This document shows, one piece after another, positions 34,439 to 42,987 of a stretch of 64,000 bases of DNA; positions within the stretch are counted from its first letter, which is position 1, and each line of letters opens with the position of its first letter. The notes beneath the pieces are model-generated. The model made no database searches and was not told the origin of the DNA. It saw only the letters and a list, made by a program, of their open reading frames with translations. The DNA comes from Variovorax gracilis (GTDB taxonomy: Bacteria > Pseudomonadota > Gammaproteobacteria > Burkholderiales > Burkholderiaceae_C), in the NCBI RefSeq assembly GCF_030317115.1, contig NZ_JASZYF010000026.1, positions 18,358 to 82,357 of the forward strand. The letters are read 5' to 3'. The position numbers were made by a program, and so were the translations under genes.

Positions 34439-36040
34439 TCATCCGCTGGCGGAGACGGGCATTGTCCGCGGCCCGCGACTGATCAGCAGCCAAGCACTCA
34501 GGGCGCTCATGAGTGCCAGGCCTGCGCAAATCAGCATCACCCATCTGAAGCCCGAGACGAAAGAGGCATTCACCGTCTGCCTGAGCGCCACAGCCGCCGT
34601 CGGATCCACTCCCGCTGGCAGCGTCGCACCTGCAAGCTGGCTTCGTTGCGCTTCGAGGAAAGCGGAGGTCTCGGCGGACGCGCCGATCCCGCGCAAGCCC
34701 TCACCAAGCCGCGCGTCGAAAGCCCAGGCCATCACCACCCCGAAGACCGCGATGGCCAGCACCGACGCCGCGCGCGAGACCGCGTTGTTCACGCCTGATG
34801 CAATGCCGGCGGATTCGGGACCGACCGCATTCATCACCGTCGTCGTGAGCGGTGCGACCGTGATGGTCATGCCAAGCCCCAGTACCACCACGGCGGGGAA
34901 GAACGCAGTCCAATAGTTGGCTCCCACACCCGGCACCGCGAACAACGCGAAGCCCACCGCCGCGATGCCCGGCCCCACCACCAGCGGCAGTCGCGACCCG
35001 AAGCGATCGACCAGTTGCCCGGCCCAGCCCGAGAAGGCGAACATGATCAGGATGAACGGCAGCAGCGCGGCTCCCGCGACGGTCGCCGAATAGCCCTGCA
35101 CCTGGATCATGTTGAGCGGGAAGAAGTACAGGCCGCCGCCGAGCGCCGCATACAGCAGCAGCGTCAGCAGGTTGGCGCCTCCGAAATTGCCGATGCGCAG
35201 CATGGACAGCGGCAACATGGGTGATCGCACGCGAAGCTCCGTCACGACGAACGCAACGCTCGCCACCACGCCGGCGATGAGCGCTCCCAGCACCGCCGGC
35301 GACGCCCACCCCTGCGTCGGCGCTTCGATGAACGCATAGACGATGCCGCCGAGCGCTACGGTCGCGAGCGCTGCGCCCCACAGGTCGAGGCCGGCCCTGG
35401 CGGCAGCGCCTCCCCGGCTTTCGGGCACATGGCGCCACGCGATCAGCAGCACGATCACGGCCATCGGCACGTTGACGAGAAAGGCCCAGACCCATGAGTA
35501 GTGATCGACCAGGAAGCCGCCCGCGACCGGCCCGATCGCTGCGGTGATGCCGCTCCATCCCGACCACGTGCCGATGGCGCGTCCTCGCTCCTTCTCGGGA
35601 AACGTCGCGCTGATGAGCGCCAGGCTGCCCGGCACCAGCAAGGCGCCACCGACGCCCTGCACGGCCCGCGCCAGAATGAGTTGCCGCACGTCGCCTGCCA
35701 GCGCGCAGCCCACCGACGCGAGCGCAAAGAGCGCAACGCCGATCGCGAAGACCTTGCGCCTCCCGAAGTGATCGCCAAGAGAGCCGCCGACGAGCAGCAG
35801 CGCGGCAAGGAAGAGCGCGTACGACTCCACCACCCACTGCGCCTGGAAAGCCGTGGCGTGCAAATCGGCCTGGATGGCAGGCAATGCCACATTGACCACC
35901 GTGCCGTCTATGAAGGCCATGCTCGAACCGATGATCGCCGCGGCGAGCACCCAGGGCTTGGAGGCCGGTGGGCAGTCCGCCTGTTCGCAGCCGTGGCGAA
36001 TCTGGTTGTCATCCCCGGGTGGCTTGCCGAGCTGGGTCAT
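34439..36040 (-). CDS. MFS efflux transporter, DHA2 (14-TM) family
   Basis: A 533-residue drug:H+ antiporter of the EmrB/QacA type with 14 predicted helices. The motif IDGTVVNVALPAI after helix 1 and the motif-C-like GPVAGGFLVD segment are characteristic. A short hydrophilic N-terminus with two Cys precedes helix 1. The ATG at 36040 lies 6 nt after a -10 box (see promoter at 36047-36075). It is divergent from a MocR-type regulator with only 44 nt between them, so that regulator probably controls it. Substrate unknown. Confidence 0.9.
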   Translation of the reverse strand: MTQLGKPPGDDNQIRHGCEQADCPPASKPWVLAAAIIGSSMAFIDGTVVNVALPAIQADLHATAFQAQWVVESYALFLAALLLVGGSLGDHFGRRKVFAIGVALFALASVGCALAGDVRQLILARAVQGVGGALLVPGSLALISATFPEKERGRAIGTWSGWSGITAAIGPVAGGFLVDHYSWVWAFLVNVPMAVIVLLIAWRHVPESRGGAAARAGLDLWGAALATVALGGIVYAFIEAPTQGWASPAVLGALIAGVVASVAFVVTELRVRSPMLPLSMLRIGNFGGANLLTLLLYAALGGGLYFFPLNMIQVQGYSATVAGAALLPFILIMFAFSGWAGQLVDRFGSRLPLVVGPGIAAVGFALFAVPGVGANYWTAFFPAVVVLGLGMTITVAPLTTTVMNAVGPESAGIASGVNNAVSRAASVLAIAVFGVVMAWAFDARLGEGLRGIGASAETSAFLEAQRSQLAGATLPAGVDPTAAVALRQTVNASFVSGFRWVMLICAGLALMSALSAWLLISRGPRTMPVSASG

Positions 36041-36046
36041 GCATTG

Positions 36047-36075
36047 AGTATGAAGCCCGGGCCCGTGCCGGACAA
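36047..36075 (-). promoter_or_regulatory. Sigma-70 type promoter of the DHA2 pump, near-leaderless
   Basis: On the minus strand a -35 box TTGTCC (36075-36070) and a -10 box CATACT (36052-36047) are separated by exactly 17 nt. The ATG of the pump gene follows the -10 box by 6 nt, so the transcript would begin at or next to the start codon. The spacer contains the GC palindrome CCCGGG. Confidence 0.5.
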
Positions 36076-36084
36076 TCCCGCGGC

Positions 36085-37527
36085 ATGACACGCTATGAAG
36101 CATTGGCCATCGAGATCGCGGAATCCATCCGGACCGGCGTGCTCCACCCGGGTGATCGCCTCCCCTCCGTCCGGCAGGCCCGTGCCAGCCGCGGCGTGAG
36201 CCCGTCCACTGTGTTCCAGGCCTACTATCTGCTCGAGGCGCAGGGTCTCATCCGGGCGCGCGAGCGCTCGGGCTACTACGTGGCGGACGGCGCACGGCAT
36301 CTTCCGCCCGAGCCTGAAGTTGCATCGCAGCCGGAGGACGACGCGGTACCACTCGACGTCAGCGAGCGCGTGTTCGAGATCCTCGAATCGACGATGGTGC
36401 GGGACGTGGTGCCGCTGGGTTCGGCCTTTCCCAGTCCTCTTCTCTTTCCGCTGCAAAGGCTGGGCCAGATCATGGCGGCCAGCATCCAGAACCTCGATCC
36501 CTGGAGCACGGTGGACGACCTCACGCCGGGCAACGCGCGCTTGCGCCGGCAGATCGCGCTGCGCTACCTGGCCGATGGAATGCAGGTCCACACCGACGAG
36601 ATCGTCGTCACGAACGGCGCGCTCGAGGCATTGAACCTCTGCCTTTCGGCGGTGACGCGCCCCGGCGCTGCCGTGCTGATCGAATCGCCGACCTTCTACG
36701 CCGCGCTGCAGGCGCTGGAGCGGCTGGGCCTGGAGGCGGTCGAGGTGCCGACCCATCCGCGCGAAGGCATGGACCTCGACGCGCTCGAACGCGCCATCCG
36801 GCGGCACCGCCCGAAAGCCTGCTGGCTGATGACCAACTTCCAGAACCCGCTGGGCAGCCTGATGCCGGACGCGAAGAAGAAGGCGCTGGTCGGCTTGCTG
36901 ACGCGCCATGACGTGCCGCTCGTCGAGGACGACGTCTACGGCGAGCTCTATTTCGGCGACAAGCGCCCGCTGCCGGCGAAGGCTTTCGACACGGAAGGGA
37001 TCGTCATGCACTGCTCGTCGTTCTCGAAGTGCCTGGCACCCGGCTATCGCATCGGTTGGGCCGCGCCCGGACGATTCGCGCGCGCAGTCGCGCGCGCAAA
37101 GCTGACGACCACACTCGGCGCGTCGGCGCCTGCACAGGCGGGCCTGGCCGCCTATCTCGAAAAGGGAGGCTACGACAAGCATCTGCGCAAGCTGCGTCGG
37201 ACGCTCGCGGAACAGCAAACCTTCCTGGCACACGCCATTCGCCAGCACTTTCCACCGGGGACGCGGGCCACACGTCCGGCAGGCGGCTACTTCCTCTGGG
37301 TCGAGATGCCGAAGCAGGTCGATGCACTGGAAGTTCATCGCCAGGCTCTCGCGCAAGGGATCAGCGTCGCGCCGGGGCCGATCTTCTCGGCGCTACGCGG
37401 CTTCACGAACTGCCTGCGGCTGAACTATGGCCATGCATGGGATGCACGCACGGAGCAGGCGGTTGCGATGCTGGGACGCCTTGCCAGAGGAGCCGGCGCA
37501 CGCGAGCTTGCGCCAGAAGCCTCGTGA
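36085..37527 (+). CDS. MocR-type regulator (GntR domain + aminotransferase domain)
   Basis: A 480-residue MocR/PdxR-family protein. An N-terminal GntR winged helix (about 1-70: LHPGDRLPSVRQARASRGVSPSTV) is joined to a class I aminotransferase-like domain. The PLP lysine is Lys315 in SSFSKCLAPGYR, with supporting NFQNPLG (251-257). Such proteins sense PLP adducts of amines or amino acids. Only 44 nt separate it from the divergent DHA2 pump, which is its likely target along with itself. Confidence 0.93.
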   Translation: MTRYEALAIEIAESIRTGVLHPGDRLPSVRQARASRGVSPSTVFQAYYLLEAQGLIRARERSGYYVADGARHLPPEPEVASQPEDDAVPLDVSERVFEILESTMVRDVVPLGSAFPSPLLFPLQRLGQIMAASIQNLDPWSTVDDLTPGNARLRRQIALRYLADGMQVHTDEIVVTNGALEALNLCLSAVTRPGAAVLIESPTFYAALQALERLGLEAVEVPTHPREGMDLDALERAIRRHRPKACWLMTNFQNPLGSLMPDAKKKALVGLLTRHDVPLVEDDVYGELYFGDKRPLPAKAFDTEGIVMHCSSFSKCLAPGYRIGWAAPGRFARAVARAKLTTTLGASAPAQAGLAAYLEKGGYDKHLRKLRRTLAEQQTFLAHAIRQHFPPGTRATRPAGGYFLWVEMPKQVDALEVHRQALAQGISVAPGPIFSALRGFTNCLRLNYGHAWDARTEQAVAMLGRLARGAGARELAPEAS

Positions 37528-37593
37528 TAGATTGCACGACGGTGAGCGACACAGGGTCGATCGCCCGATCGAGCCACGAGTGAGAGGACAGAA

Positions 37594-39048
37594 ATGCTAC
37601 CCCGGCTGGCGAGGATTCTGAAGCGCACTGCGCTGGTGATCGGCGTTGTCTTCATCACCGCGATCGCGCTGCGCACGTACGACGTCCAGCGCGGCCCTCC
37701 CCTCGAACTCTGGCACACGCACGTCCCGCACGAACTGTCCCGCGCAGAGCTCGCAAAGGCCGACTGGGCCGGCTATCTGGCAGCAGAGGACAAGGCCTTC
37801 GCCGAGGTGCGCACCGAGGTCACCGACAAGCTGCCGCCGGAGGCGCGCGTGCCCGGCAATCGCTACTACGACGGCAGCCCGATCTTTCCGGGGCGTTTCG
37901 TTCAGGACTGGAACCGGTCCTATGTGCAGGAGCCGCAAGGTGCGCCGCGAGGCGCGGTCGTGCTGCTGCACGGCTTGACCGATTCGCCCTTCAGCCTGCG
38001 CCACGTCGCCAATCTCTACCGCGATCGCGGCTTCGTGGTCGTCGCGATCCGCATGCCGGGCCACGGCACCGTACCGGCCGGGCTCACGCGCGTGCAGTGG
38101 GAGGACTGGTCGGAAGCGACGCGCCTCGCCGTTCGCGAAGCGCGCCGCCGCGCGGCCGCGCCGCTGCCGCTGCACATCGTCGGCTTCTCCAATGGCGGTG
38201 CGCTGGCGATGAAGTTCGCGCTCGACGGCCTGGACGATTCGAGCCTGGCGCGACCGGACCGGATCATCCTGATCGGGCCGATGATCGGCATCACCGAACT
38301 CTCCCGGTTCGCAGGCGTGTTCGGCTGGCCGGCCGTCTTCCCGGCGTTCGCCAAGGCGGCATGGCTGGGTGTCGTGCCGGAATTCAACCCATTCAAGTAC
38401 AACTCCTTTCCGGTCAACGGAGCGCGCCAGTCTTCGCTCCTCACGCGCGACTTGCGCTCGCACATTGCGCGAGAAGAGAGTGCGGGCCGCCTCGCAAAGC
38501 TGCCGCCGATCCTCACCTTCCAGTCGCTGATCGACTTCACGGTGAGCACGCGTGCGATCGTGACCGCCCTTTACGCGCGGCTGCCCAGCAATGGCAGCGA
38601 GTTGGTGCTGTTCGACCTGAACCGCAGCGTCAAGTTCGGTCCGTTGCTGCGCTCGGGAAGCGATCTGCGGCCGGATCGCGTCTTGACCCCGGCACCCCGG
38701 CCATTCCGGTCCACCCTGATCACCAACACGGGGCCGAGCAGCCGTCAGGTCGTGGAGCGCGTGACGGAGGCCGGGTCTGTGACGGAGAAAACGAGGCAAC
38801 TCAACCTCGAGTTTCCGCTGGAGGTGTTCTCGCTTTCACACCTGGCGCTGCCTTTTCCCGTCACCGATTCCCTCTACGGCATACGGCCCGACATGAGCGA
38901 GGACTTCGGGGTGAACCTGGGTTCCCTGGCTGTTCGCGGCGAGCGCGGCGCTCTCATCGTCAGCCTGGATTCGTTGACACGCCTGTCCTCGAATCCGTTC
39001 TTCCCCTACATGGCCGATCGGATCGTCGAAGTGATCCCGGCCCCGTGA
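37594..39048 (+). CDS. Membrane-anchored alpha/beta hydrolase
   Basis: A 484-residue protein with an N-terminal hydrophobic segment (about 11-27), so it is exported or membrane-anchored. The hydrolase fold begins near residue 120 with VVLLHGLTDSPFSLR, continues with MPGHGTVPAGL and has the nucleophile elbow GFSNGG. The C-terminal 200 residues are longer than in typical monoglyceride-lipase-like enzymes and contain no motif I know. GAGAGGAC before the ATG at 37594 supports the start. The substrate may be a lipid or ester in the envelope. Confidence 0.85.
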   Translation: MLPRLARILKRTALVIGVVFITAIALRTYDVQRGPPLELWHTHVPHELSRAELAKADWAGYLAAEDKAFAEVRTEVTDKLPPEARVPGNRYYDGSPIFPGRFVQDWNRSYVQEPQGAPRGAVVLLHGLTDSPFSLRHVANLYRDRGFVVVAIRMPGHGTVPAGLTRVQWEDWSEATRLAVREARRRAAAPLPLHIVGFSNGGALAMKFALDGLDDSSLARPDRIILIGPMIGITELSRFAGVFGWPAVFPAFAKAAWLGVVPEFNPFKYNSFPVNGARQSSLLTRDLRSHIAREESAGRLAKLPPILTFQSLIDFTVSTRAIVTALYARLPSNGSELVLFDLNRSVKFGPLLRSGSDLRPDRVLTPAPRPFRSTLITNTGPSSRQVVERVTEAGSVTEKTRQLNLEFPLEVFSLSHLALPFPVTDSLYGIRPDMSEDFGVNLGSLAVRGERGALIVSLDSLTRLSSNPFFPYMADRIVEVIPAP

Positions 39049-39075
39049 GGCCAGCGGCGGTCGGACGGACACGCT

Positions 39076-40512
39076 TCAGACGCGGCCGTTCACCGGCTGC
39101 CGGGTCCGCAGCGAACTGAACACGGCGGCCACCGCGGCGCAGCACGCGGCCAGCCCCAACGCGATCACCTGGCCCTTGCCGTCGTGCGGACTCCAGATGC
39201 TGAAGATCGCGGCCAGCAGCACTGCGCCCAATGTCTGGCCCGTCAGACGCGCGGTACCCAGCATGCCGCTTGCTGCGCCGCTGCGATGCGGCGGAGGCGA
39301 GGTCACGATGGTGTGGTTGTTCGGCGACTGGAACAAGCCGAAGCCCATGCCGCACAGCGCCATGCGCCAAACGATGTCGGCATTGGTCGGATGCGCAGGC
39401 AACGCAGCCAGCAACACCAGGCCGCTTGCCAGCAGCCCCAGACCGATGCCGCCCAGCAAGCCGTCCGGATACCGGCCAATGAGCCGGCCGGCAATCGGCG
39501 CCATGACGACGATCGCCAGGGGCCATGCCGTGATCAGCAGGCCGGCCTCGAAGTGAGAGCGCCCATACGTCTCGAGCAGCAGGAAGGGCAGCGCGATGAA
39601 CGACAGCATCTGTGCGCAGAACGCGCCAATGGACGTCCCCATCGAGAGTGCGAACACCGGGATGCGCAGCAGGTCGACCGGAAACAACGGCAACATCAGC
39701 GCGCGTTGGCGACGCAGGTAGACGAAGCCCACTGCGATACCCGCCAGCAGCAGCGCCCAGGCCCAGGGGCTTGCGCCCTGGCCCGCATCGCCGCGCACGC
39801 CGAGCCGGTCAGCGCCGATGAAGATCAACGCAAACATCAGCACGTTGAGCAGCACGTCGAAGGCCGAGAACCGTGAGTCCGCGGATGCCTTGGCCTGGTT
39901 GGCCGGCAATGCGCGCACCCCCAGCGCCAGCACCAGCGCGCCCAGCGGCACATTGAGCGCGAAGAGCCACGGCCATGAGGCGACCGACAGGATCGCCGCC
40001 GCCACCGTCGGACCGGCGACCGATGCGGTCGCCACCACCATCGAGTTGATCGCCATGCCGCGGCCGAGTTGGTCGCGCGGATAGATCAACCGCACCAGCG
40101 CCGCGTTGACGCTCATGATGCCGGCGGCTCCCAGCCCCTGGAGCGCCCGCGCGGCAATCAGCATCGCGAGCGAGTTGGCAAAAGTCGCGAAAAGCGAAGC
40201 CACGGCGAACAGCGCGATACCCACGAGGTACACACGTCGATAGCCGATGAGATCGCCCAATGAGGCCAGCGGCAGCAGCATGACCAGCGTGGCGATCTGG
40301 TAGGCGTTGACCACCCAGATCGCATGCGCCGCATCCGCGCGAAGTTCGCGCGCGATGCCCGGCAGCGCGAGGTTGACGATGGTGCCGTCGAGGACCGCCA
40401 CGGCGATGCCGAGGATGATGACCAGCATCGCGCGCCAGCGTTGCGGCTGGGGCAGTCCCTCGACGGCAGCGGAGGCGGGCGTCGGCGCCGTCACCGCCTC
40501 ATCCCGCTGCAC
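39076..40512 (-). CDS. MFS efflux transporter, DHA2 family
   Basis: A 478-residue membrane protein of the EmrB/QacA type, with the helix-1 motif VLDGTIVNLALPGIAREL and LGDLIGYRRVYLVG in the first cytoplasmic loop. It is somewhat short for a 14-TM member. The GTG at 40512 has GGAG 9 nt upstream and overlaps the stop of the Bcr/CflA gene by 14 nt; GTG at 40494 is an alternative. It is co-transcribed with that second pump. Substrates cannot be predicted. Confidence 0.88.
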   Translation of the reverse strand: MQRDEAVTAPTPASAAVEGLPQPQRWRAMLVIILGIAVAVLDGTIVNLALPGIARELRADAAHAIWVVNAYQIATLVMLLPLASLGDLIGYRRVYLVGIALFAVASLFATFANSLAMLIAARALQGLGAAGIMSVNAALVRLIYPRDQLGRGMAINSMVVATASVAGPTVAAAILSVASWPWLFALNVPLGALVLALGVRALPANQAKASADSRFSAFDVLLNVLMFALIFIGADRLGVRGDAGQGASPWAWALLLAGIAVGFVYLRRQRALMLPLFPVDLLRIPVFALSMGTSIGAFCAQMLSFIALPFLLLETYGRSHFEAGLLITAWPLAIVVMAPIAGRLIGRYPDGLLGGIGLGLLASGLVLLAALPAHPTNADIVWRMALCGMGFGLFQSPNNHTIVTSPPPHRSGAASGMLGTARLTGQTLGAVLLAAIFSIWSPHDGKGQVIALGLAACCAAVAAVFSSLRTRQPVNGRV

Positions 40513-41704
40513 AGACTTCTCTCCGGCGCCCGCCGAGCGTGAACCATGTGAGCACCACGGAAATGAGCGCACCCGCGGCCATGCCCGCGACCATCGGCAG
40601 CGGCTTGCCGTTCGTGAAGGCGCCAACCACCGCCATGACCAGCGAGCCCGTCAGCATCTGCAAGGTGCCGAGCAGGGCCGAGGCCGTGCCGGCGATGGCC
40701 CCGTGCTTCTCGAGCGCGAGCACAGAGGTCGTGGGGATGACGAAGCCCATCAAGGCGCTGGCGATGAAGTAAAGCACGATGAGCACGGCCAGCCGATCGC
40801 CGCCGCTCAGGTAGTACGCGAACATGAGCGCCATGACGACGCCACAGGCACTCACGCTCGACTTCACCACGCGGACGATGCCGAAACGCTCGCACAGCGG
40901 ACCGTTGAGTTGCGCCGCGCCGAAGAAGGCCGCGGCATTGACGCCGAAGGCCACGCTGTAAAGGGTGGGCGACAGGCCGTAGTGGTCGATCATCACGAAG
41001 GACGAATTCGCCAGGTAAGTGAAGAAGCCTGCCATCGCGAAGGCGCCGATGAACACCAGGCCGAGGTAATGCGTGTCGCGCAGCAGCACGCCATAGGCCT
41101 GGAGCGCGCTGCCCAGGCTGCTCTCCACGCGCTGCTCCACGGGCCGTGTTTCCTTGAGCACGGAGGCCACCGTCGCCAGGCCGACCACCGCCGCAATCGT
41201 CACGGCCCAGAACACGCCGCGCCAGCCGGTGAAGGCGATCACTGCGCTGCCGGCCAGCGGCGCCAGGATCGGCGAGACGCTGAACACCAGCATCAGCAAG
41301 GACATCAGCCGCGCCGCGTCGTTGCCCGTATGCAGGTCGCGCACCACTGCACGCGGAATCGCCATGCCCGCCGCGGCACCAAGACCCTGCACGAAGCGCA
41401 GCGCGATCAGCATCTCGATGTCGGTCGCGAGGGCGCAACCGATGCTGGCCAGCGCGAACAGGCCGAGGCCGAAGTACAGCGGCGGCTTGCGTCCGACCAT
41501 GTCCGACACCGGGCCATAGAGCAACTGTCCCACGCCGAGCGAGAGGAAAAAAGCCGTGAGGCTCATTTGCACGGGGCCGATGCCCGCGCCCAGGCTGCTG
41601 CCGATCTCCGGCAGTGCGGGAAGGTACATGTCGATCGCGAACGGGCCGATGGCCGACAACAGGCCCAGCACGAGCGCGATCCTGAGGAAGCGCGATGAAG
41701 TCAT
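40499..41704 (-). CDS. Bcr/CflA family drug efflux MFS transporter
   Basis: A 401-residue 12-helix transporter of the Bcr/CflA (DHA1) group. Visible features are DMYLPALPEIGSSLG, YGPVSDMVGRKPPLYFG and ALRFVQGLGAAAGMAIPRAVVRDL. These pumps export bicyclomycin, chloramphenicol, sulfonamides or Cys-like metabolites in other bacteria. The gene precedes and overlaps the DHA2 pump gene, and follows ogt after an 84-nt gap that could hold a promoter. Confidence 0.91.
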   Translation of the reverse strand: MTSSRFLRIALVLGLLSAIGPFAIDMYLPALPEIGSSLGAGIGPVQMSLTAFFLSLGVGQLLYGPVSDMVGRKPPLYFGLGLFALASIGCALATDIEMLIALRFVQGLGAAAGMAIPRAVVRDLHTGNDAARLMSLLMLVFSVSPILAPLAGSAVIAFTGWRGVFWAVTIAAVVGLATVASVLKETRPVEQRVESSLGSALQAYGVLLRDTHYLGLVFIGAFAMAGFFTYLANSSFVMIDHYGLSPTLYSVAFGVNAAAFFGAAQLNGPLCERFGIVRVVKSSVSACGVVMALMFAYYLSGGDRLAVLIVLYFIASALMGFVIPTTSVLALEKHGAIAGTASALLGTLQMLTGSLVMAVVGAFTNGKPLPMVAGMAAGALISVVLTWFTLGGRRREVCAAG

Positions 41705-41788
41705 TCACCCATTGTCGCCAAGGCGGCAATGGGCTGCCGGCAGCGCAATGTGGCGCGCTGTGCTAGCTCTTCGGCGCGGAGATCGTCG

Positions 41789-42352
41789 TCAGAACAGCGA
41801 CTCGGTATCGCTGTCCGGCCGGGCGCCTTCGATCGCGAGCATGCGCAATTTCGAGGCCGCGCCGCCGTGCGCGGAAAAACCGCCCCACTTGCCGCCGGCT
41901 GCCAGTACGCGGTGGCAAGGCACGACGGGCGCGAACGGGTTGAGGCCGAGCGCCTGCCCCACCGCGCGCGCCAGTCCCTTGTCGCCGAGTTCGGCAGCGA
42001 TGTCGCCATAGGTGCGGGTGCGTCCGGGCGGGATGCGGCGCGCGATGGCGTAGACGCGGCGATGGAAATCGCTGACGCCTTCCAGGTCGAGTTCGATGTC
42101 CGCCAGGTCAAGCGGCTCGCCGTCCAGCAGTGCGCGGATGGCCGACGCGGCCCGCTGCACTTCGGGCGGCGGATCGCGCTCCTGCAACCGCGGGAAGCGC
42201 CGCTCCATCCGATGGCGCGTGGCGCCCTCCTCCGCTTCCGGCAACTGGACGCCGATGATGCCGTTCGAACCCCACGCGATGCCGCACGCGCCGATGGCAG
42301 TGGCAAACAACGCAAAGCCGGTCGTACTCATGCCTGCCGCCAATGCATTCAT
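41789..42352 (-). CDS. ogt: Methylated-DNA--protein-cysteine methyltransferase
   Basis: A 187-residue Ogt-type repair protein that removes O6-alkyl groups from guanine by transferring them to its own cysteine. The active site VVPCHRVLA places Cys146 as acceptor, preceded by the winged-helix recognition segment IPPGRTRTYGDIAAELG and followed by GKWGGFSAHGG. The start at 42352 shares one base with the pqiC stop (TGATG), so translation is coupled. It is the last gene of the long overlapping string that begins with a toxin-antitoxin pair. Confidence 0.93.
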   Translation of the reverse strand: MNALAAGMSTTGFALFATAIGACGIAWGSNGIIGVQLPEAEEGATRHRMERRFPRLQERDPPPEVQRAASAIRALLDGEPLDLADIELDLEGVSDFHRRVYAIARRIPPGRTRTYGDIAAELGDKGLARAVGQALGLNPFAPVVPCHRVLAAGGKWGGFSAHGGAASKLRMLAIEGARPDSDTESLF

Positions 42353-42987
42353 CAGGCCGCGCAGGGGGATGTCGAGTTGGCCTTGAGCGCCGAGACGCTG
42401 CCGGCAATGGCATCGGCCAGCTTCGCGGTCACCCGCTGGGCGCCCTGCGCCAAGGCGTCGAAGCCGCTGCCAACGGGCTCCGAAAGCGACAGCTTGCACC
42501 CCGTGGCGGGTCCTTCGTCAGTGCGGCGAACGGTCCAGGTGAAGCTGGCGTCCACGCGACTGCCTTCCACCGCGTCGAACTGCCCCAACTGCACGGCGAT
42601 TCGGGTCGCCGGCTGGCCGCGTTGACGGCCAGTCTTGGTCACGTCCACCGCGCCGAGCCTGCTTGCGATGCTGCTGCCCAATGCGTCCCGCAGTTCGCTC
42701 TCGAACGAGGACGACCAGCGATGGTCCTCCAGGATGTCGACCGCCGGGCTTTCCGGCGTGCCCTTCTTGCGAACCACCATTTGCGGGCGTGTGAAGCGCT
42801 CGGGCATGGCAATCGGCGCGAGTTCGATGAAGGCGGGCGTCGTGCCGACGGCTGCGACCGGCGTCCGGGCGGGCGCCGCGGATTCGGCGAGGCTGTAGTA
42901 CTGCGGCCCCGTGCTGCTCGCGCAGCCTGCCATCAGCAACGCGGCGCCGAACGCGGCGGCAACAGGTCGGAAGTTCGTCGATCTCAT
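42352..42987 (-). CDS. pqiC: PqiC-type ABC transport auxiliary lipoprotein
   Basis: A 211-residue outer-membrane lipoprotein. The signal ends with LLMAGCAS (lipobox Cys22), and the body shows the family pattern PQYYSLAE, FIELAPIAMPERFTRPQMVV and EDHRWSSSFESELRDAL. PqiC docks the PqiB tube at the outer membrane for lipid transport between membranes. It overlaps pqiB by 4 nt. About 210 residues is a usual length. Confidence 0.9.
   Translation of the reverse strand: MRSTNFRPVAAAFGAALLMAGCASSTGPQYYSLAESAAPARTPVAAVGTTPAFIELAPIAMPERFTRPQMVVRKKGTPESPAVDILEDHRWSSSFESELRDALGSSIASRLGAVDVTKTGRQRGQPATRIAVQLGQFDAVEGSRVDASFTWTVRRTDEGPATGCKLSLSEPVGSGFDALAQGAQRVTAKLADAIAGSVSALKANSTSPCAA

Noticed and set aside
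40307..41698. 463-codon plus-strand frame opposite the Bcr/CflA pump
   Set aside because: Composition is dominated by His, Arg, Gln and Glu, without any fold pattern; the minus-strand frame has clear MFS motifs.
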